A DNA stretch of 64,000 bases, taken from NCBI RefSeq assembly GCF_025567625.1, contig NZ_JAOQJC010000024.1:1-64000 (forward strand), given 5' to 3'. The translations under genes and the position numbers were made by a program. Source of the stretch: Paenibacillus sp. J5C2022 (GTDB lineage Bacteria; Bacillota; Bacilli; Paenibacillales; Paenibacillaceae). Shown here in pieces: positions 1 through 8,201 of the stretch (position 1 is the first letter of the stretch; the number at the start of each line of letters is the position of its first letter). The notes below the pieces were generated by a model. The model searched no databases and had not been told where the DNA came from. It worked only from the letters and a program-made list of their open reading frames with translations.

Positions 1-139
1 GTATTGCTTTTCCGTCAAATGCTTACGATGCAGGATTTGCTTCGCAAACCTTTGAACGGGGCAGTTTCGCTCGTTGTTCAGTTTTCAAGGAACAATCTCT
101 TTTCTCGCGTGCCGCCCATGTCTCAGCGGCGACTTTAAT
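1..139 (-). other. rRNA operon leader (pre-16S), running off the left edge
   Basis: On the minus strand this stretch contains TTGTTCCTTGAAAACTGAAC (about 76-95), the leader element that in Bacillales precedes 16S rRNA and recurs in the 16S-23S spacer. It lies directly downstream of a strong promoter, and the next genes in the B. subtilis order after lysS are an rRNA operon, so a 16S gene is expected just beyond position 1. No mature rRNA sequence is visible inside the window. The alternative, a 16S-23S spacer, is less likely because a promoter and a protein gene sit immediately upstream. Confidence 0.7.
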
Positions 140-169
140 AATATATCACAGACAACTATACCAATGCAA
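140..169 (-). promoter_or_regulatory. Sigma-A promoter of an rRNA operon
   Basis: Reading the minus strand: -35 TTGCAT (164-169), an 18-base spacer, and -10 TATATT (140-145) preceded by TGA, giving an extended -10. An A-rich run lies just upstream of the -35 box, as in UP elements. It fires leftwards into the rRNA leader and sits in the 3' flank of the transglutaminase-like gene. Confidence 0.65.
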
Positions 170-198
170 GTCTTTTTTTAAATTGTTTTTGAGAGTGA

Positions 199-993
199 TT
201 AGTAGACCTTTTGAGCACTGTACTTGCTGCTGTCTTTCAGCATCTCAGCATTCTTTGCGCCGGCATCGATAGTCGTGTCGATTACGACCCACTCGCCGTT
301 CAAGAACACTTCATTCCAAGCATGATATGTCTTAACGTCATCCGCTTCGCCCATGACCAGCTTGGTTGGAACATCCAGGCTTCGCATCATAGCACCGAAC
401 AAAGCTGCATAACCGTAACATATATCTTTCTTCTCGCTCAATGTCTGATCGATATCCGGCAAGTAATCAGTAGTCACCGTTTTAGCCAGCTTTTCATCAT
501 ATTTAATGGTAGTGATAATAAATTGATAGATCGCCTTAACCTTCTCCTCATCCTTTTTCAGCCCTTTGGTCAACTCAGCCGCTTTCTTAATGGCCTCGTC
601 AGTGCTTGTCCACTTCACATTTTGCACCGAGTTCAAGTAAAGCTTCTTGGCATCCTTCAACGCCAGCTGAACATATTCGCTCTTTACGACCTTATAAGAC
701 TTCTCGGACAGATGCTCCAGCACCAGAACTCTATACTTGCCATTGCCCATCTGGAGAGGAAACGATTCATCGTAGTCCCCGCTATACAAATTGTATGTAT
801 AGCGCTGTTCGCCTTTCATAATCATAACTTTTGTTTTCACATCCGGCTTTACTGCATACTTGACCGTCACAACACCTTTATCGAGCTCGCTTGTATCCAG
901 CCACTTCCCGTTGTTCCCGCCCGCAGCTGTCGCCATTCCAGCAGGAAGAACGAGCATAGCCACACAAATCATGATCAATAAGTACTTGCGCAT
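199..993 (-). CDS. Secreted transglutaminase-like protein under c-di-GMP riboswitch control
   Basis: A 264-residue exported protein. Residues 1 to about 23 form a signal peptide (basic start, hydrophobic core, ATAA cleavage region). The C-terminal half is a transglutaminase-like (papain-fold) domain with all three catalytic residues visible: Cys192 in DICYGYAALF, His224 in TYHAWNEV, and Asp239 in VVIDTT. The N-terminal half (30-125) looks like a beta-rich module without a recognised family. The start is fixed by the AAAGGAG Shine-Dalgarno sequence at 1003-1009. Family members are cysteine proteases or crosslinking enzymes, so a cell-wall or matrix role outside the cell is likely but unproven. 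A c-di-GMP-I riboswitch fills the 5' UTR, tying expression to the sessile/motile switch. The gene forms its own transcription unit between the lysS terminator and the rRNA promoter. Confidence 0.85.
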   Translation of the reverse strand: MRKYLLIMICVAMLVLPAGMATAAGGNNGKWLDTSELDKGVVTVKYAVKPDVKTKVMIMKGEQRYTYNLYSGDYDESFPLQMGNGKYRVLVLEHLSEKSYKVVKSEYVQLALKDAKKLYLNSVQNVKWTSTDEAIKKAAELTKGLKKDEEKVKAIYQFIITTIKYDEKLAKTVTTDYLPDIDQTLSEKKDICYGYAALFGAMMRSLDVPTKLVMGEADDVKTYHAWNEVFLNGEWVVIDTTIDAGAKNAEMLKDSSKYSAQKVY

Positions 994-1009
994 AACAAAA
1001 AACTCCTTT

Positions 1010-1085
1010 CGGTAGCCAGGCTGCCATCCGTTGGAAGGCCCTATAGCTTTGCGTCCCTACCTTTCGATAGGTTTGCCATTGTCGT
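1010..1085 (-). promoter_or_regulatory. c-di-GMP-I (GEMM) riboswitch
   Basis: The minus strand carries the conserved core of the GEMM-I aptamer in order: GGCAAACC, a small stem capped by the GAAA tetraloop, GGGACGCAAAGC, a second stem with GG-CC pairs, an AnGG-nAGCC tetraloop-receptor-like segment, and the closing GGCTACCGA. This matches the published Vc2-type consensus closely. The 3' strand of the P1 helix ends directly against the AAAGGAG ribosome binding site of the transglutaminase-like gene, and no clear intrinsic terminator follows. Control of translation initiation is therefore more likely than attenuation. Whether ligand turns the gene on or off cannot be read from sequence. Confidence 0.9.
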
Positions 1086-1120
1086 ATGAGTTTGTTCTCT
1101 CGTTCACCCAGCGTGTATAT

Positions 1121-1159
1121 TTCGACAGGGTTGTATATTTATATTACCATATTATGCAA
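1121..1159 (-). promoter_or_regulatory. Promoter of the riboswitch gene with a Spo0A box at the start site
   Basis: Minus strand -35 TTGCAT (1154-1159), spacer 16, -10 TATACA (1132-1137). The start site would fall near 1125, about 40 bases before the riboswitch. An exact Spo0A box, TGTCGAA on the minus strand (1121-1127), overlaps the predicted start. The region is very AT-rich and other -10 choices (TAATAT, TATAAA) exist, so the exact promoter is uncertain while the 0A box is certain as a string. Confidence 0.45.
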
Positions 1160-1179
1160 ATCTCGCAATCCATTATTTC

Positions 1180-1224
1180 AAAAAAAACCTCCACATCCGC
1201 TTCAGAAAGCGGACATGAAGGTTA
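1180..1224 (-). terminator. Intrinsic terminator of greA-lysS
   Basis: Minus strand hairpin of about 17 pairs including G-U pairs (AACCTTCATGTCCGCTT against AAGCGGATGTGGAGGTT) with a TCTG loop, followed by eight T. It starts 22 bases after the lysS stop codon. Confidence 0.92.
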
Positions 1225-1245
1225 CGGTTACTGCATGGTTTTAAC

Positions 1246-2751
1246 TTATGAATCCCTCATATGGGGAAACAGCAGCACATCGCGGATGGAAGGCGCATTG
1301 GTCAGCAGCATCACCAGACGGTCAATGCCGATCCCTAATCCGCCGGTTGGAGGCATCCCGTGCTCCAGCGCGCGAATGAAGTCATCATCCATATCATGCG
1401 CTTCGTCGTTGCCTTGCTCCTTCTCCTCCAGCTGAGCTTCGAAGCGTTCGCGCTGATCGATGGGATCGTTGAGCTCCGTGAACGCATTGGCATGCTCCCT
1501 GGCTACAATGAACAGCTCGAAGCGATCCGTAAAGCGCGGATCTTCCTCACTCTTCTTAGCCAGCGGGGAGATAGCCACCGGATGACCCGTCACGAATGTC
1601 GGCTGAATAAGCGTATGCTCGCAGAAAGTCTCGAAGAATGCATTCACGATATGACCGAACGTCATATGCGGCTCTACAGGAACCTTGTGTTCCTTCGCCA
1701 ATGCATGCGCTTCTTCATCGCTCATTTCCACGCTGAAGTCTACACCGGTAGTTTCTTTCACCAACTCAACCATGCTCACACGACGCCATTGCGGTGTAAG
1801 ATCCACTTCATGATCACCATACTGAATGCTCATCGTACCAAGCACATCTTGCGCGATATGAGCGATCATATTCTCGGTCAGAGCCATAATATCCTTGTAA
1901 TCCGCGTATGCGGCATACAACTCGATCATGGTGAACTCGGGATTGTGGCGCGTTGAGATGCCTTCATTGCGATAGACACGTCCGATCTCATACACCTTCT
2001 CCAGCCCGCCGACGATCAGACGCTTAAGATGGAGCTCGATGGCAATCCGCATATACAGCTCCATATCCAGCGCATTATGATGAGTGACGAACGGACGAGC
2101 GGCTGCCCCTCCGGCAATGGTATGAAGAGTCGGCGTCTCCACCTCAAGATAGCCTAATGAGTCCAGATAGCGGCGCATCGACTGAATAATGCGGGAACGC
2201 GTAATGAACGTCTGTTGAACGTCAGGATTGACGATTAGATCGACATAACGCTGGCGATAACGAAGCTCTACGTCCTTCAAGCCATGATGCTTGTCCGGCA
2301 GAGGCAGCAGCGACTTGGTCAGCACTTCGATACGTTCCGCCTTGACGGATACTTCGCCGGTATTCGTTTTGAATACGACTCCTTCAACACCGATAATGTC
2401 GCCAATATCAAGCAGACTGAACGCGGCGAATTGTTTCTCTTCCACCGAATCCTTGCGCACATAGATTTGAATTCTTCCGCTCAAATCCTGGATATGGGCG
2501 AAGATCGCTTTCCCCATTCCGCGCTTCTGCATAATACGGCCGGCAATGCTCACTTTAATGGCACGCTCTTCAAGCTCCGGCTTGCTCACTTCTTCATAAT
2601 CCTGCAGAATGGCTTGCGCGTGATGCGTGCGCTCATACTTGCGGCCGAACGGGTCGATGCCGAGTCCGCGCAGCTCGTCCAATTTGTCTCTGCGAATCTG
2701 CAGAAGCTCACTCAGCTCCTGACCGTTGTCATTGTTGTGCTCATGTTCCAA
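1246..2751 (-). CDS. lysS: Lysine--tRNA ligase (class II)
   Basis: A 501-residue cytoplasmic class II aminoacyl-tRNA synthetase that charges tRNA-Lys. The N-terminal OB-fold anticodon-binding domain covers roughly residues 60-165 (GRIMQKRGMGKAIFAHIQD). Catalytic motif 2 is seen as RVYRNEGISTRHNPEF, and motif 3 as GIGIDRLVML near the C-terminus. The length fits bacterial LysRS. It lies 83 bases downstream of greA, shares the greA promoter, and is followed by a strong terminator. The position before an rRNA operon reproduces the B. subtilis arrangement. Confidence 0.97.
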   Translation of the reverse strand: MEHEHNNDNGQELSELLQIRRDKLDELRGLGIDPFGRKYERTHHAQAILQDYEEVSKPELEERAIKVSIAGRIMQKRGMGKAIFAHIQDLSGRIQIYVRKDSVEEKQFAAFSLLDIGDIIGVEGVVFKTNTGEVSVKAERIEVLTKSLLPLPDKHHGLKDVELRYRQRYVDLIVNPDVQQTFITRSRIIQSMRRYLDSLGYLEVETPTLHTIAGGAAARPFVTHHNALDMELYMRIAIELHLKRLIVGGLEKVYEIGRVYRNEGISTRHNPEFTMIELYAAYADYKDIMALTENMIAHIAQDVLGTMSIQYGDHEVDLTPQWRRVSMVELVKETTGVDFSVEMSDEEAHALAKEHKVPVEPHMTFGHIVNAFFETFCEHTLIQPTFVTGHPVAISPLAKKSEEDPRFTDRFELFIVAREHANAFTELNDPIDQRERFEAQLEEKEQGNDEAHDMDDDFIRALEHGMPPTGGLGIGIDRLVMLLTNAPSIRDVLLFPHMRDS

Positions 2752-2834
2752 TTGAATTCATCTCCTCTGAATCTGGCGGTGAACGTTCAAAAAGCTTCCG
2801 GCACGGAAGCTTTCCAAACGATGACTAGCGCACC

Positions 2835-3311
2835 TTATTTTTTGATATCGACTATTTTATATTGAATAACGCCCGCGGGCACGTTCACTTCGACAACCGC
2901 GCCTTTCTGCTTGCCCAAGATCGCCTTGCCGACAGGACTCTCATTCGAGATCTTGTTCTGAAGCGGATCGGATTCCGCTGTGCCTACAATCGCGTATTCC
3001 ATCGTATCGCCGAACTCCATGTCTTCCACAGTGACGATAGAGCCGATGCTGACCGTATCCACATCAATCTCGTCGTTATTAATGATTCGGGCATTGCGGA
3101 GCATCTTCTCCAAAGTAATGATGCGCCCTTCAATGAAAGCTTGCTCGTTTTTGGCGTCCTCATACTCCGAGTTTTCGCTAATGTCCCCGTAGCCGATCGC
3201 GATTTTGATCCGTTCCGCCACTTCGCGGCGCTTAACAGACTTCAGGTTCTCCAGTTCGTCTTCAAGCTTCTTCAGTCCGTCTTGAGTCAGAATGATTTCC
3301 TTATCGCTCAT
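2835..3311 (-). CDS. greA: Transcription elongation factor GreA
   Basis: A 158-residue protein that enters the RNA polymerase secondary channel and stimulates cleavage of backtracked transcripts. The N-terminal coiled coil (about 8-75) carries the acidic tip with Asp43 and Glu46 in GDISENSEYEDA. The C-terminal globular domain includes SNESPVGKAILGK. The length is typical. The ribosome binding site is CAGGAGAA. In B. subtilis greA sits elsewhere; here it heads a two-gene unit with lysS. A strong promoter lies about 135 bases upstream, and the leader holds a perfect 7-bp inverted repeat. Confidence 0.96.
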   Translation of the reverse strand: MSDKEIILTQDGLKKLEDELENLKSVKRREVAERIKIAIGYGDISENSEYEDAKNEQAFIEGRIITLEKMLRNARIINNDEIDVDTVSIGSIVTVEDMEFGDTMEYAIVGTAESDPLQNKISNESPVGKAILGKQKGAVVEVNVPAGVIQYKIVDIKK

Positions 3312-3341
3312 CTTTCCGATTCTCCTGTCATGTGACTAATT

Positions 3342-3358
3342 TTCATACGTTGTATGAA
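3342..3358. repeat. Inverted repeat in the greA leader
   Basis: TTCATAC-GTT-GTATGAA is a perfect 7-bp inverted repeat, 31 bases before the greA start and well downstream of the promoter. It has no T-run, so it is not a terminator. It could be a repressor operator or a short RNA hairpin. No regulator is recognised from the string. Confidence 0.4.
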
Positions 3359-3445
3359 TTCACTTTACCTAAATATATTACGCATGATTTCCAACATACC
3401 AGTCTCTGCGCAAGTTAAGTTCCTCATGTGGATTTATATTGCACG

Positions 3446-3475
3446 ATTATATTGCAAAATTACCCCATATGTCAA
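3446..3475 (-). promoter_or_regulatory. Strong sigma-A promoter of greA-lysS
   Basis: Both hexamers are perfect on the minus strand: TTGACA (3470-3475) and TATAAT (3446-3451), with an 18-base spacer. A near copy of the -10 flank (TGCAATATAA) repeats directly downstream. The leader to greA is about 130 bases. The promoter starts a new unit after the terminator behind dusB. Confidence 0.85.
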
Positions 3476-3533
3476 TCAAAGCCAACCCATCCAGTGAAAC
3501 CGTTTCCGCATGGTGACAATGCCGCTGCATGAC

Positions 3534-3578
3534 AAGGAAAAGGTGGAGCGTCGCTTCCTGTCGCAAGAACGCTTCACC
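3534..3578 (-). terminator. Terminator of the pab-fol-dusB operon
   Basis: Minus strand stem GGTGAAGCGT against ACGCTCCACC (10 bp, one mismatch) around a 17-base loop that can fold further, followed by TTTTCCTTGT. It lies 22 bases after the dusB stop. Confidence 0.65.
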
Positions 3579-3599
3579 CTCTTCCCCGCATGCTAATGG

Positions 3600-4640
3600 C
3601 TAATGAACGGCCTTCTTCGATGTGTCAGCCATCTGTATTCTGCCATTCGATACGGCGGATTCCCCATCGGGGTCCAAGGATTCGATATAATCCTTCAAAA
3701 TCTCCACCAGACGGTCTCGGCTCGTCTCTTCCATAATGACATCTTTCACGCGGGCCGCGCCTGGAAGTCCCTTCAGATACCAGGCCAGATGCTTTCTCAT
3801 CTCGCGGACAGCCACTGATTCGTTGCGCAATGCAACAAGGCGGTCCAGATGCAATATGGCTACTTCCATCTTCTCACGCGGAGTGGGGTCGCCAAGCAGC
3901 TCGCCCGTCGTCAAATATTGAATCGTGCGGTACAGCATCCACGGATTTCCAAGCGCGCCTCTTCCGATCATGACGCCGTCGCATCCTGTATGTTCCAGCA
4001 GTCTGCGCGCATCCTCTGGCGAGAAGACATCCCCGTTGCCGATGACCGGAATGGAGACGGCACTCTTCACGTCCCTGATAATATCCCAGTTGGCTTTGCC
4101 CGTATACAGCTGCTCGCGCGTTCTGCCATGCACGCTAACCGCTTTGCCGCCTGCCCGCTCCACAGCTTGCGCGTTCTCCACGGCGTAGATATGCTCGTCA
4201 TCCCAGCCGATGCGCATTTTCACCGTGACAGGCTTGTCAACGGCATCTACTACGGCAGAGACCATCTCATATATCTTGTTGGGATCAAGCAGCCAGCGGG
4301 CGCCCGCATCGCATTTGGTTACCTTGGGAACGGGACAGCCCATATTAATATCGATAATGTCCGCGTTCGTCCCTTTATCAACAACCTTGGCAGCTTCCAC
4401 CAGCGACTCCCTGTCCCCTCCGAATATTTGAAGACTGAGCGGCTTCTCCCGCTCATCGACGTAGAGCATCTCCAGCGTGCGCTTGTTGCCATGCAGGATC
4501 GCCTTGTCGCTCACCATCTCAGCACAGACCAGTCCTGTTCCGAATTCCTTGGCAATTAAGCGAAAAGCGGGATTACACACGCCGGCCATCGGCGCAAGCA
4601 CCACTTTATTCTTCATCTCGATGTCTCCGATTTTCAGCAT
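3600..4640 (-). CDS. dusB: tRNA-dihydrouridine synthase DusB
   Basis: A 346-residue FMN enzyme that reduces uridine to dihydrouridine in tRNA. The TIM-barrel N-terminal domain has the family start (VVLAPMAGVCNPAFR) and the catalytic cysteine Cys102 in MGCPVPKV. Phosphate binding of FMN is seen at IGNGDVFSPEDA and VMIGRGALGNPW. The C-terminal helical tRNA-binding part includes REMRKHLAWYLKG. It lies 8 bases after yazB and is the last gene of the folate operon, as in B. subtilis (yacF). Confidence 0.95.
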   Translation of the reverse strand: MLKIGDIEMKNKVVLAPMAGVCNPAFRLIAKEFGTGLVCAEMVSDKAILHGNKRTLEMLYVDEREKPLSLQIFGGDRESLVEAAKVVDKGTNADIIDINMGCPVPKVTKCDAGARWLLDPNKIYEMVSAVVDAVDKPVTVKMRIGWDDEHIYAVENAQAVERAGGKAVSVHGRTREQLYTGKANWDIIRDVKSAVSIPVIGNGDVFSPEDARRLLEHTGCDGVMIGRGALGNPWMLYRTIQYLTTGELLGDPTPREKMEVAILHLDRLVALRNESVAVREMRKHLAWYLKGLPGAARVKDVIMEETSRDRLVEILKDYIESLDPDGESAVSNGRIQMADTSKKAVH

Positions 4641-4648
4641 GTCGCTCC

Positions 4649-4861
4649 TTACTCCTCCTTAACTGACATTAATTCTTCATAGCTGATCCCTAGCGTCACG
4701 GCAATATGCTGAAGCAGCTTGGGGTCGTTCTTTCGCGTTCCGCGCTCCAATGAACCCAGTACCGCTACCGATACGCCGAGTTCCTTGGCCAACTCCAGCT
4801 GCGTGTATCCCTTCAGCTTTCGAAAGGCTCTGACTCGCTGAGCCAATTGATTGTTTTCCAT
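4649..4861 (-). CDS. yazB: Small XRE-family DNA-binding protein (YazB-like)
   Basis: A 70-residue protein that is almost entirely one Cro/C1-type helix-turn-helix: the scaffold QRVRAFRKLKGYTQLELAKELGV is followed by the recognition region SVAVLGSLERGTRK. The first 49 bases overlap the end of folK in another frame, which suggests translational coupling. The position between folK and dusB is that of B. subtilis yazB. The target is unknown; autoregulation of the folate operon is a guess. Confidence 0.88.
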   Translation of the reverse strand: MENNQLAQRVRAFRKLKGYTQLELAKELGVSVAVLGSLERGTRKNDPKLLQHIAVTLGISYEELMSVKEE

Positions 4862-5394
4862 AAGGTGATGCCTTCCTTTCCTGCCTGAAGCGCCGCAACA
4901 GACGATGTCGCAACCTGCTCATGCAGCGGATGTGCAGCATGCAACACATCATGCAGGGGAACAAGCACGAATGACCGTTCCATCATGCGCGGATGCGGCA
5001 GCGTCAGCTCCTCTTGATCCATTCTGACATTATCATATAGAAGCAGATCAAGGTCAATGGTTCTCGGCCCCCAGCGCTCATGGCGAATTCTTCCCAGCTC
5101 CTGCTCGATCCGGAGGCCGGTCCGCAACAGCTCCACGGGAGTCAGGTCAGCAGCAACAGCAACGACCATATTGAGGAAGGGCGGCTGCTCCGTATACCCG
5201 ACCGGATCGGTCTCGTACATACCGGATACGCGATTGACAGTGATGCCCGGCTGAGCGTGCAGCCGCCTGATTGCCTCCTTGAGCAACGATTCCCGATCGC
5301 CCATATTGGAACCGAGAGCGATGTACGCCTCGGATGTATTGCGCAAGCCCTCTTGCCCGGCCGTCGTCCCTGTGTTGGAATACGGTTCCGTCAT
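4813..5394 (-). CDS. folK: 2-amino-4-hydroxy-6-hydroxymethyldihydropteridine diphosphokinase
   Basis: A 193-residue cytoplasmic enzyme that pyrophosphorylates 6-hydroxymethyl-7,8-dihydropterin in folate synthesis. Signature elements are AYIALGSNMGDRE near the N-terminus and RWGPRTIDLDLLLY in the middle. I chose the ATG at 5394, one base after the folB stop, because it allows reinitiation. An in-frame ATG at 5418 inside folB is an alternative. About 20 residues precede the conserved core, a short extension compared with most FolK. The 3' end overlaps yazB. Confidence 0.92.
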   Translation of the reverse strand: MTEPYSNTGTTAGQEGLRNTSEAYIALGSNMGDRESLLKEAIRRLHAQPGITVNRVSGMYETDPVGYTEQPPFLNMVVAVAADLTPVELLRTGLRIEQELGRIRHERWGPRTIDLDLLLYDNVRMDQEELTLPHPRMMERSFVLVPLHDVLHAAHPLHEQVATSSVAALQAGKEGITLWKTINWLSESEPFES

Positions 5395-5395
5395 G

Positions 5396-5782
5396 TTATG
5401 CCCGTACGATCTTGCCATGTTCGTCCCGCTTTCTTCGCAGCTCCACCGATACGCCTTCAAAGTGTATATCGAATGGCGGATGCGGCTTCGTTACAGCTAC
5501 CATCGCTTCATTTATCATAGTATAAGCTTCAAGCACTCGCGATGCAATGTTCCCTGCCAAAGTCTCGATTAATTGAACAGGCGGTCCTTCCACAATTTCT
5601 TTCACGAGCGCATGGAGCTCGGCATAATTCACAGTATACTGCAGATCGTCGGTCGCTGCCGCCTGCTCCAAGTCCAGATGAAGCTCCAGATCGACGGCAT
5701 ATTGCTGCCCCAGCTTGTTCTCTTCGGGATATACGCCATGATAGCCGTAGAAGCGCATCCCCTTTACCTTCATCTTATCCAT
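5396..5782 (-). CDS. folB: Dihydroneopterin aldolase
   Basis: A 128-residue enzyme that converts dihydroneopterin to 6-hydroxymethyldihydropterin and glycolaldehyde. The family start MRFYGYHGVYPEENKLGQ is clear, and the catalytic-lysine region VAVTKPHPP is present. An upstream ATG at 5818 is open but lies inside folP. The ATG at 5782 has a good AAGGAGAA site about ten bases before it and was chosen. It is sandwiched between folP and folK, with the aldolase product passed straight to FolK. Confidence 0.93.
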   Translation of the reverse strand: MDKMKVKGMRFYGYHGVYPEENKLGQQYAVDLELHLDLEQAAATDDLQYTVNYAELHALVKEIVEGPPVQLIETLAGNIASRVLEAYTMINEAMVAVTKPHPPFDIHFEGVSVELRRKRDEHGKIVRA

Positions 5783-5798
5783 TCCGCTATGTTCTCCT

Positions 5799-6647
5799 TC
5801 ATCGGTATTGAATAGCATCTACCATGCGCACGGTACGCTTGATGGCCGAGACATCGTGTACGCGGACAATCTGGCAGCCCTGCATAATGCCCACTGCTAC
5901 AGTCGCCGCCGTCCCTTCTACGACATCCTGCGGGAGAGCATCCAGTGTGAGCTGGATGAACTTCTTGCGTGATGTGCCCAGCAGGAGCGGATAACCCATG
6001 TCCGCTATATCCGAGAGGCGGCCCATGAGCTCCAGGTTATCGTCGTACGACTTGGCGAATCCGATGCCGGGATCGAGCCATATGTTCTCGTCCTTAACGC
6101 CCGCAGCTCTGGCCAGCCCTATGCTATCCCGCAGGTCGGAGATGACATCCCGCACGAGATCGTCATACTGGCGGGAATGACGATTATGGCTGATGACAAC
6201 GGGGCAGCCGTATTCCGCGGCTACGGAAGCCATATGGGGGTCGCCCTTCAATCCCCATATGTCATTGATGACGTGAGCTCCGGCTTCCAGCGCAGCCTTG
6301 GCCGTCTCCGCCTTGTATGTATCGATCGACAGCGGCACATGCGGCAGCTCGCGTCTGACCGCGGCGATGACCGGGACGACACGACGCACTTCCTCCTCCT
6401 GATCGACCCGCTCCGCTCCCGGACGTGTCGACTCGCCGCCGATGTCCAGTATATCAGCGCCTTGCTCCACCATCGCTACCGCGTGGGCCACTGCGGCATC
6501 CGTTCTCTGGTAGCGCCCGCCGTCGGAGAAGGAATCCGGAGTGGCATTCAGAATACCCATAACAAGTGTCCGACAACCCAATTGCATCGTGGCTCCGTAA
6601 CCGAATTCATAACGCCTTTCCCTATATCTTGTACGATCATCCAACAT
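5799..6647 (-). CDS. folP: Dihydropteroate synthase
   Basis: A 282-residue TIM-barrel enzyme joining p-aminobenzoate to the pterin diphosphate, the sulfonamide target. Signatures: MGILNATPDSFSDGG, DIGGESTRPGA, HVINDIWGLKGD, and the C-terminal GTSRKKFI and IVRVHDV segments that build the pterin and pABA pockets. The ribosome binding site is AAAGGGAG. A later start at the Met before QLGCRTLVMG would trim 20 residues. It lies 85 bases after pabC, in the sul position of the B. subtilis operon. Confidence 0.95.
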   Translation of the reverse strand: MLDDRTRYRERRYEFGYGATMQLGCRTLVMGILNATPDSFSDGGRYQRTDAAVAHAVAMVEQGADILDIGGESTRPGAERVDQEEEVRRVVPVIAAVRRELPHVPLSIDTYKAETAKAALEAGAHVINDIWGLKGDPHMASVAAEYGCPVVISHNRHSRQYDDLVRDVISDLRDSIGLARAAGVKDENIWLDPGIGFAKSYDDNLELMGRLSDIADMGYPLLLGTSRKKFIQLTLDALPQDVVEGTAATVAVGIMQGCQIVRVHDVSAIKRTVRMVDAIQYR

Positions 6648-6732
6648 CGCATGACGCTCCCTTTCTTCGCATGACCTGCCAACATGGCCAGGCTGGCCGT
6701 TATGGCATCAAGCTTACCCATTTTCAACTAAA

Positions 6733-7623
6733 CTATGTACACATGATGTCATTCCGATAGGCGGCGAGAATCCGTCTGGTCACTTCTCCCGCTATGCCGC
6801 CGCTTACGGCGATATGTTCTCCGTCCGCAGCAATAAGCGTCGTTACAGGCACAACTTCCTGTATGGAATTGGTTATCCATATTTCCTCCGCTCCCCACAG
6901 CTGCTCCCACGTATAGAAGCCTTCTTGTACGGGCAGTCCTTCCAACTCCGCCAATTCCATCACCCGCTTCCGGGTAACCCCCGGAAGAATGCCGGTAGCG
7001 ATATCCGGCGTGTACACGGTGCCGTCGCGGTAGAAGAACAGATTGCTTACGATGCCCTCCGCCAGCCAGTTATCGCCGCTAAGCATCAGCCCTTCCGTTC
7101 CTGGGGCGACAGCATCGCCGCACGACATCAGCTCTCTGCGGGCCAGAATGTTGTTCATGTAATGGAGAGACTTGAAGCGCACATTCCCTTCCGGCGTATT
7201 CCGTCTCGTATTCAGCAGCCGGAGCGCCCTGCCCCGAAGCACCGCTTCCTCCGACACTGGAGGCAGCGGCTTCACGAGCAGCAATACGGTCGGCTCCGTA
7301 TAATCCGCGGCGGGCAAGCCAAGCTCGGCTTCGCCGGCACTGACAGTGAGACGGACATAGCCGTCTTCCAGTCCGTTCTCCTGCAGCAGCTCGCGCACCC
7401 AGCTCTCCACCGCGTCCTCCGGCATGGAGAAGTGGATGCCCAGCTCTCTGCAGCCGTTGTGCAGTCTCTCCATATGAGCGCTCAACAGATACGGCCGACC
7501 CCCGTATGTGCGGAATGTTTCGAACAATCCTAATCCGTACAAAAAGCCGTGATCATATACCGAGATCACAGCTTCGTCCGCTTCAAGCACCGTTCCGTTC
7601 AAGCCCACCTTCATACCGCTCAT
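6733..7623 (-). CDS. pabC: Aminodeoxychorismate lyase
   Basis: A 296-residue fold-type IV PLP enzyme that releases pyruvate from 4-amino-4-deoxychorismate to give p-aminobenzoate. Family segments: FLYGLGLFETFRTYGG at the start, the PLP lysine in VRFKSLHYMNN, and ITNSIQEVVPVT near the end. The start codon overlaps the pabA stop (ATGA). D-amino acid and branched-chain aminotransferases share this fold, but the operon settles the assignment. Confidence 0.93.
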   Translation of the reverse strand: MSGMKVGLNGTVLEADEAVISVYDHGFLYGLGLFETFRTYGGRPYLLSAHMERLHNGCRELGIHFSMPEDAVESWVRELLQENGLEDGYVRLTVSAGEAELGLPAADYTEPTVLLLVKPLPPVSEEAVLRGRALRLLNTRRNTPEGNVRFKSLHYMNNILARRELMSCGDAVAPGTEGLMLSGDNWLAEGIVSNLFFYRDGTVYTPDIATGILPGVTRKRVMELAELEGLPVQEGFYTWEQLWGAEEIWITNSIQEVVPVTTLIAADGEHIAVSGGIAGEVTRRILAAYRNDIMCT

Positions 7624-8201
7624 TGGATGACGCCTGTCCGATGACGCAGGAAGTTGCGCAGCATCGTCAGGCCATGCTCCGTAATGATGGATTCCGGGTG
7701 GAATTGCACGCCTTCAATCGCATAGCGCTTATGCCGCAAACCCATAATCTCTCCTTCCGCCGTCTCGGCACTGATCTCCAGACAATCCGGCAAGGTGTCC
7801 CGGCGGACAATAAGCGAATGATAGCGCGTTGCCGTGAACGGAGATTCCATCCCTTCGAACACGCCTTTGCCGTCGTGATGAATCGGAGAAGTTTTGCCGT
7901 GCATCAGCTTGTCCGCCCTTACGACCTCGCCGCCGAACGCTTGTCCGATGGACTGGTGACCGAGACATACGCCGAAGATTGGAATTTCCCCCTTGAACCG
8001 TTCAATAAGCGCCAGACTAATGCCCGCTTCGTTAGGCGTGCAAGGCCCCGGTGAGATTAGCAGATGATCCGGAGCAAGCGCTGCAATGCCCGCGAGGTCG
8101 ATCTCGTCGTTCCGCTTCACCACAATGTCTTCACCCAGCTCGCCCAGATACTGCACTAAATTGTACGTAAATGAATCATAATTATCGATGACGAGTATCA
8201 T
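7620..8201 (-). CDS. pabA: Aminodeoxychorismate/anthranilate synthase glutaminase subunit
   Basis: A 193-residue class I glutamine amidotransferase that supplies ammonia to PabB. The triad is visible: Cys in FGVCLGHQSIGQAFGG, and His and Glu in QFHPESI. The first residues (MILVIDNYDSFTYNLVQYL) are the usual start. A longer open frame upstream lies within pabB and is not used. Start and pabB stop overlap as ATGA. In B. subtilis the same subunit also serves tryptophan synthesis; no trp genes are in the window. Confidence 0.95.
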   Translation of the reverse strand: MILVIDNYDSFTYNLVQYLGELGEDIVVKRNDEIDLAGIAALAPDHLLISPGPCTPNEAGISLALIERFKGEIPIFGVCLGHQSIGQAFGGEVVRADKLMHGKTSPIHHDGKGVFEGMESPFTATRYHSLIVRRDTLPDCLEISAETAEGEIMGLRHKRYAIEGVQFHPESIITEHGLTMLRNFLRHRTGVIQ

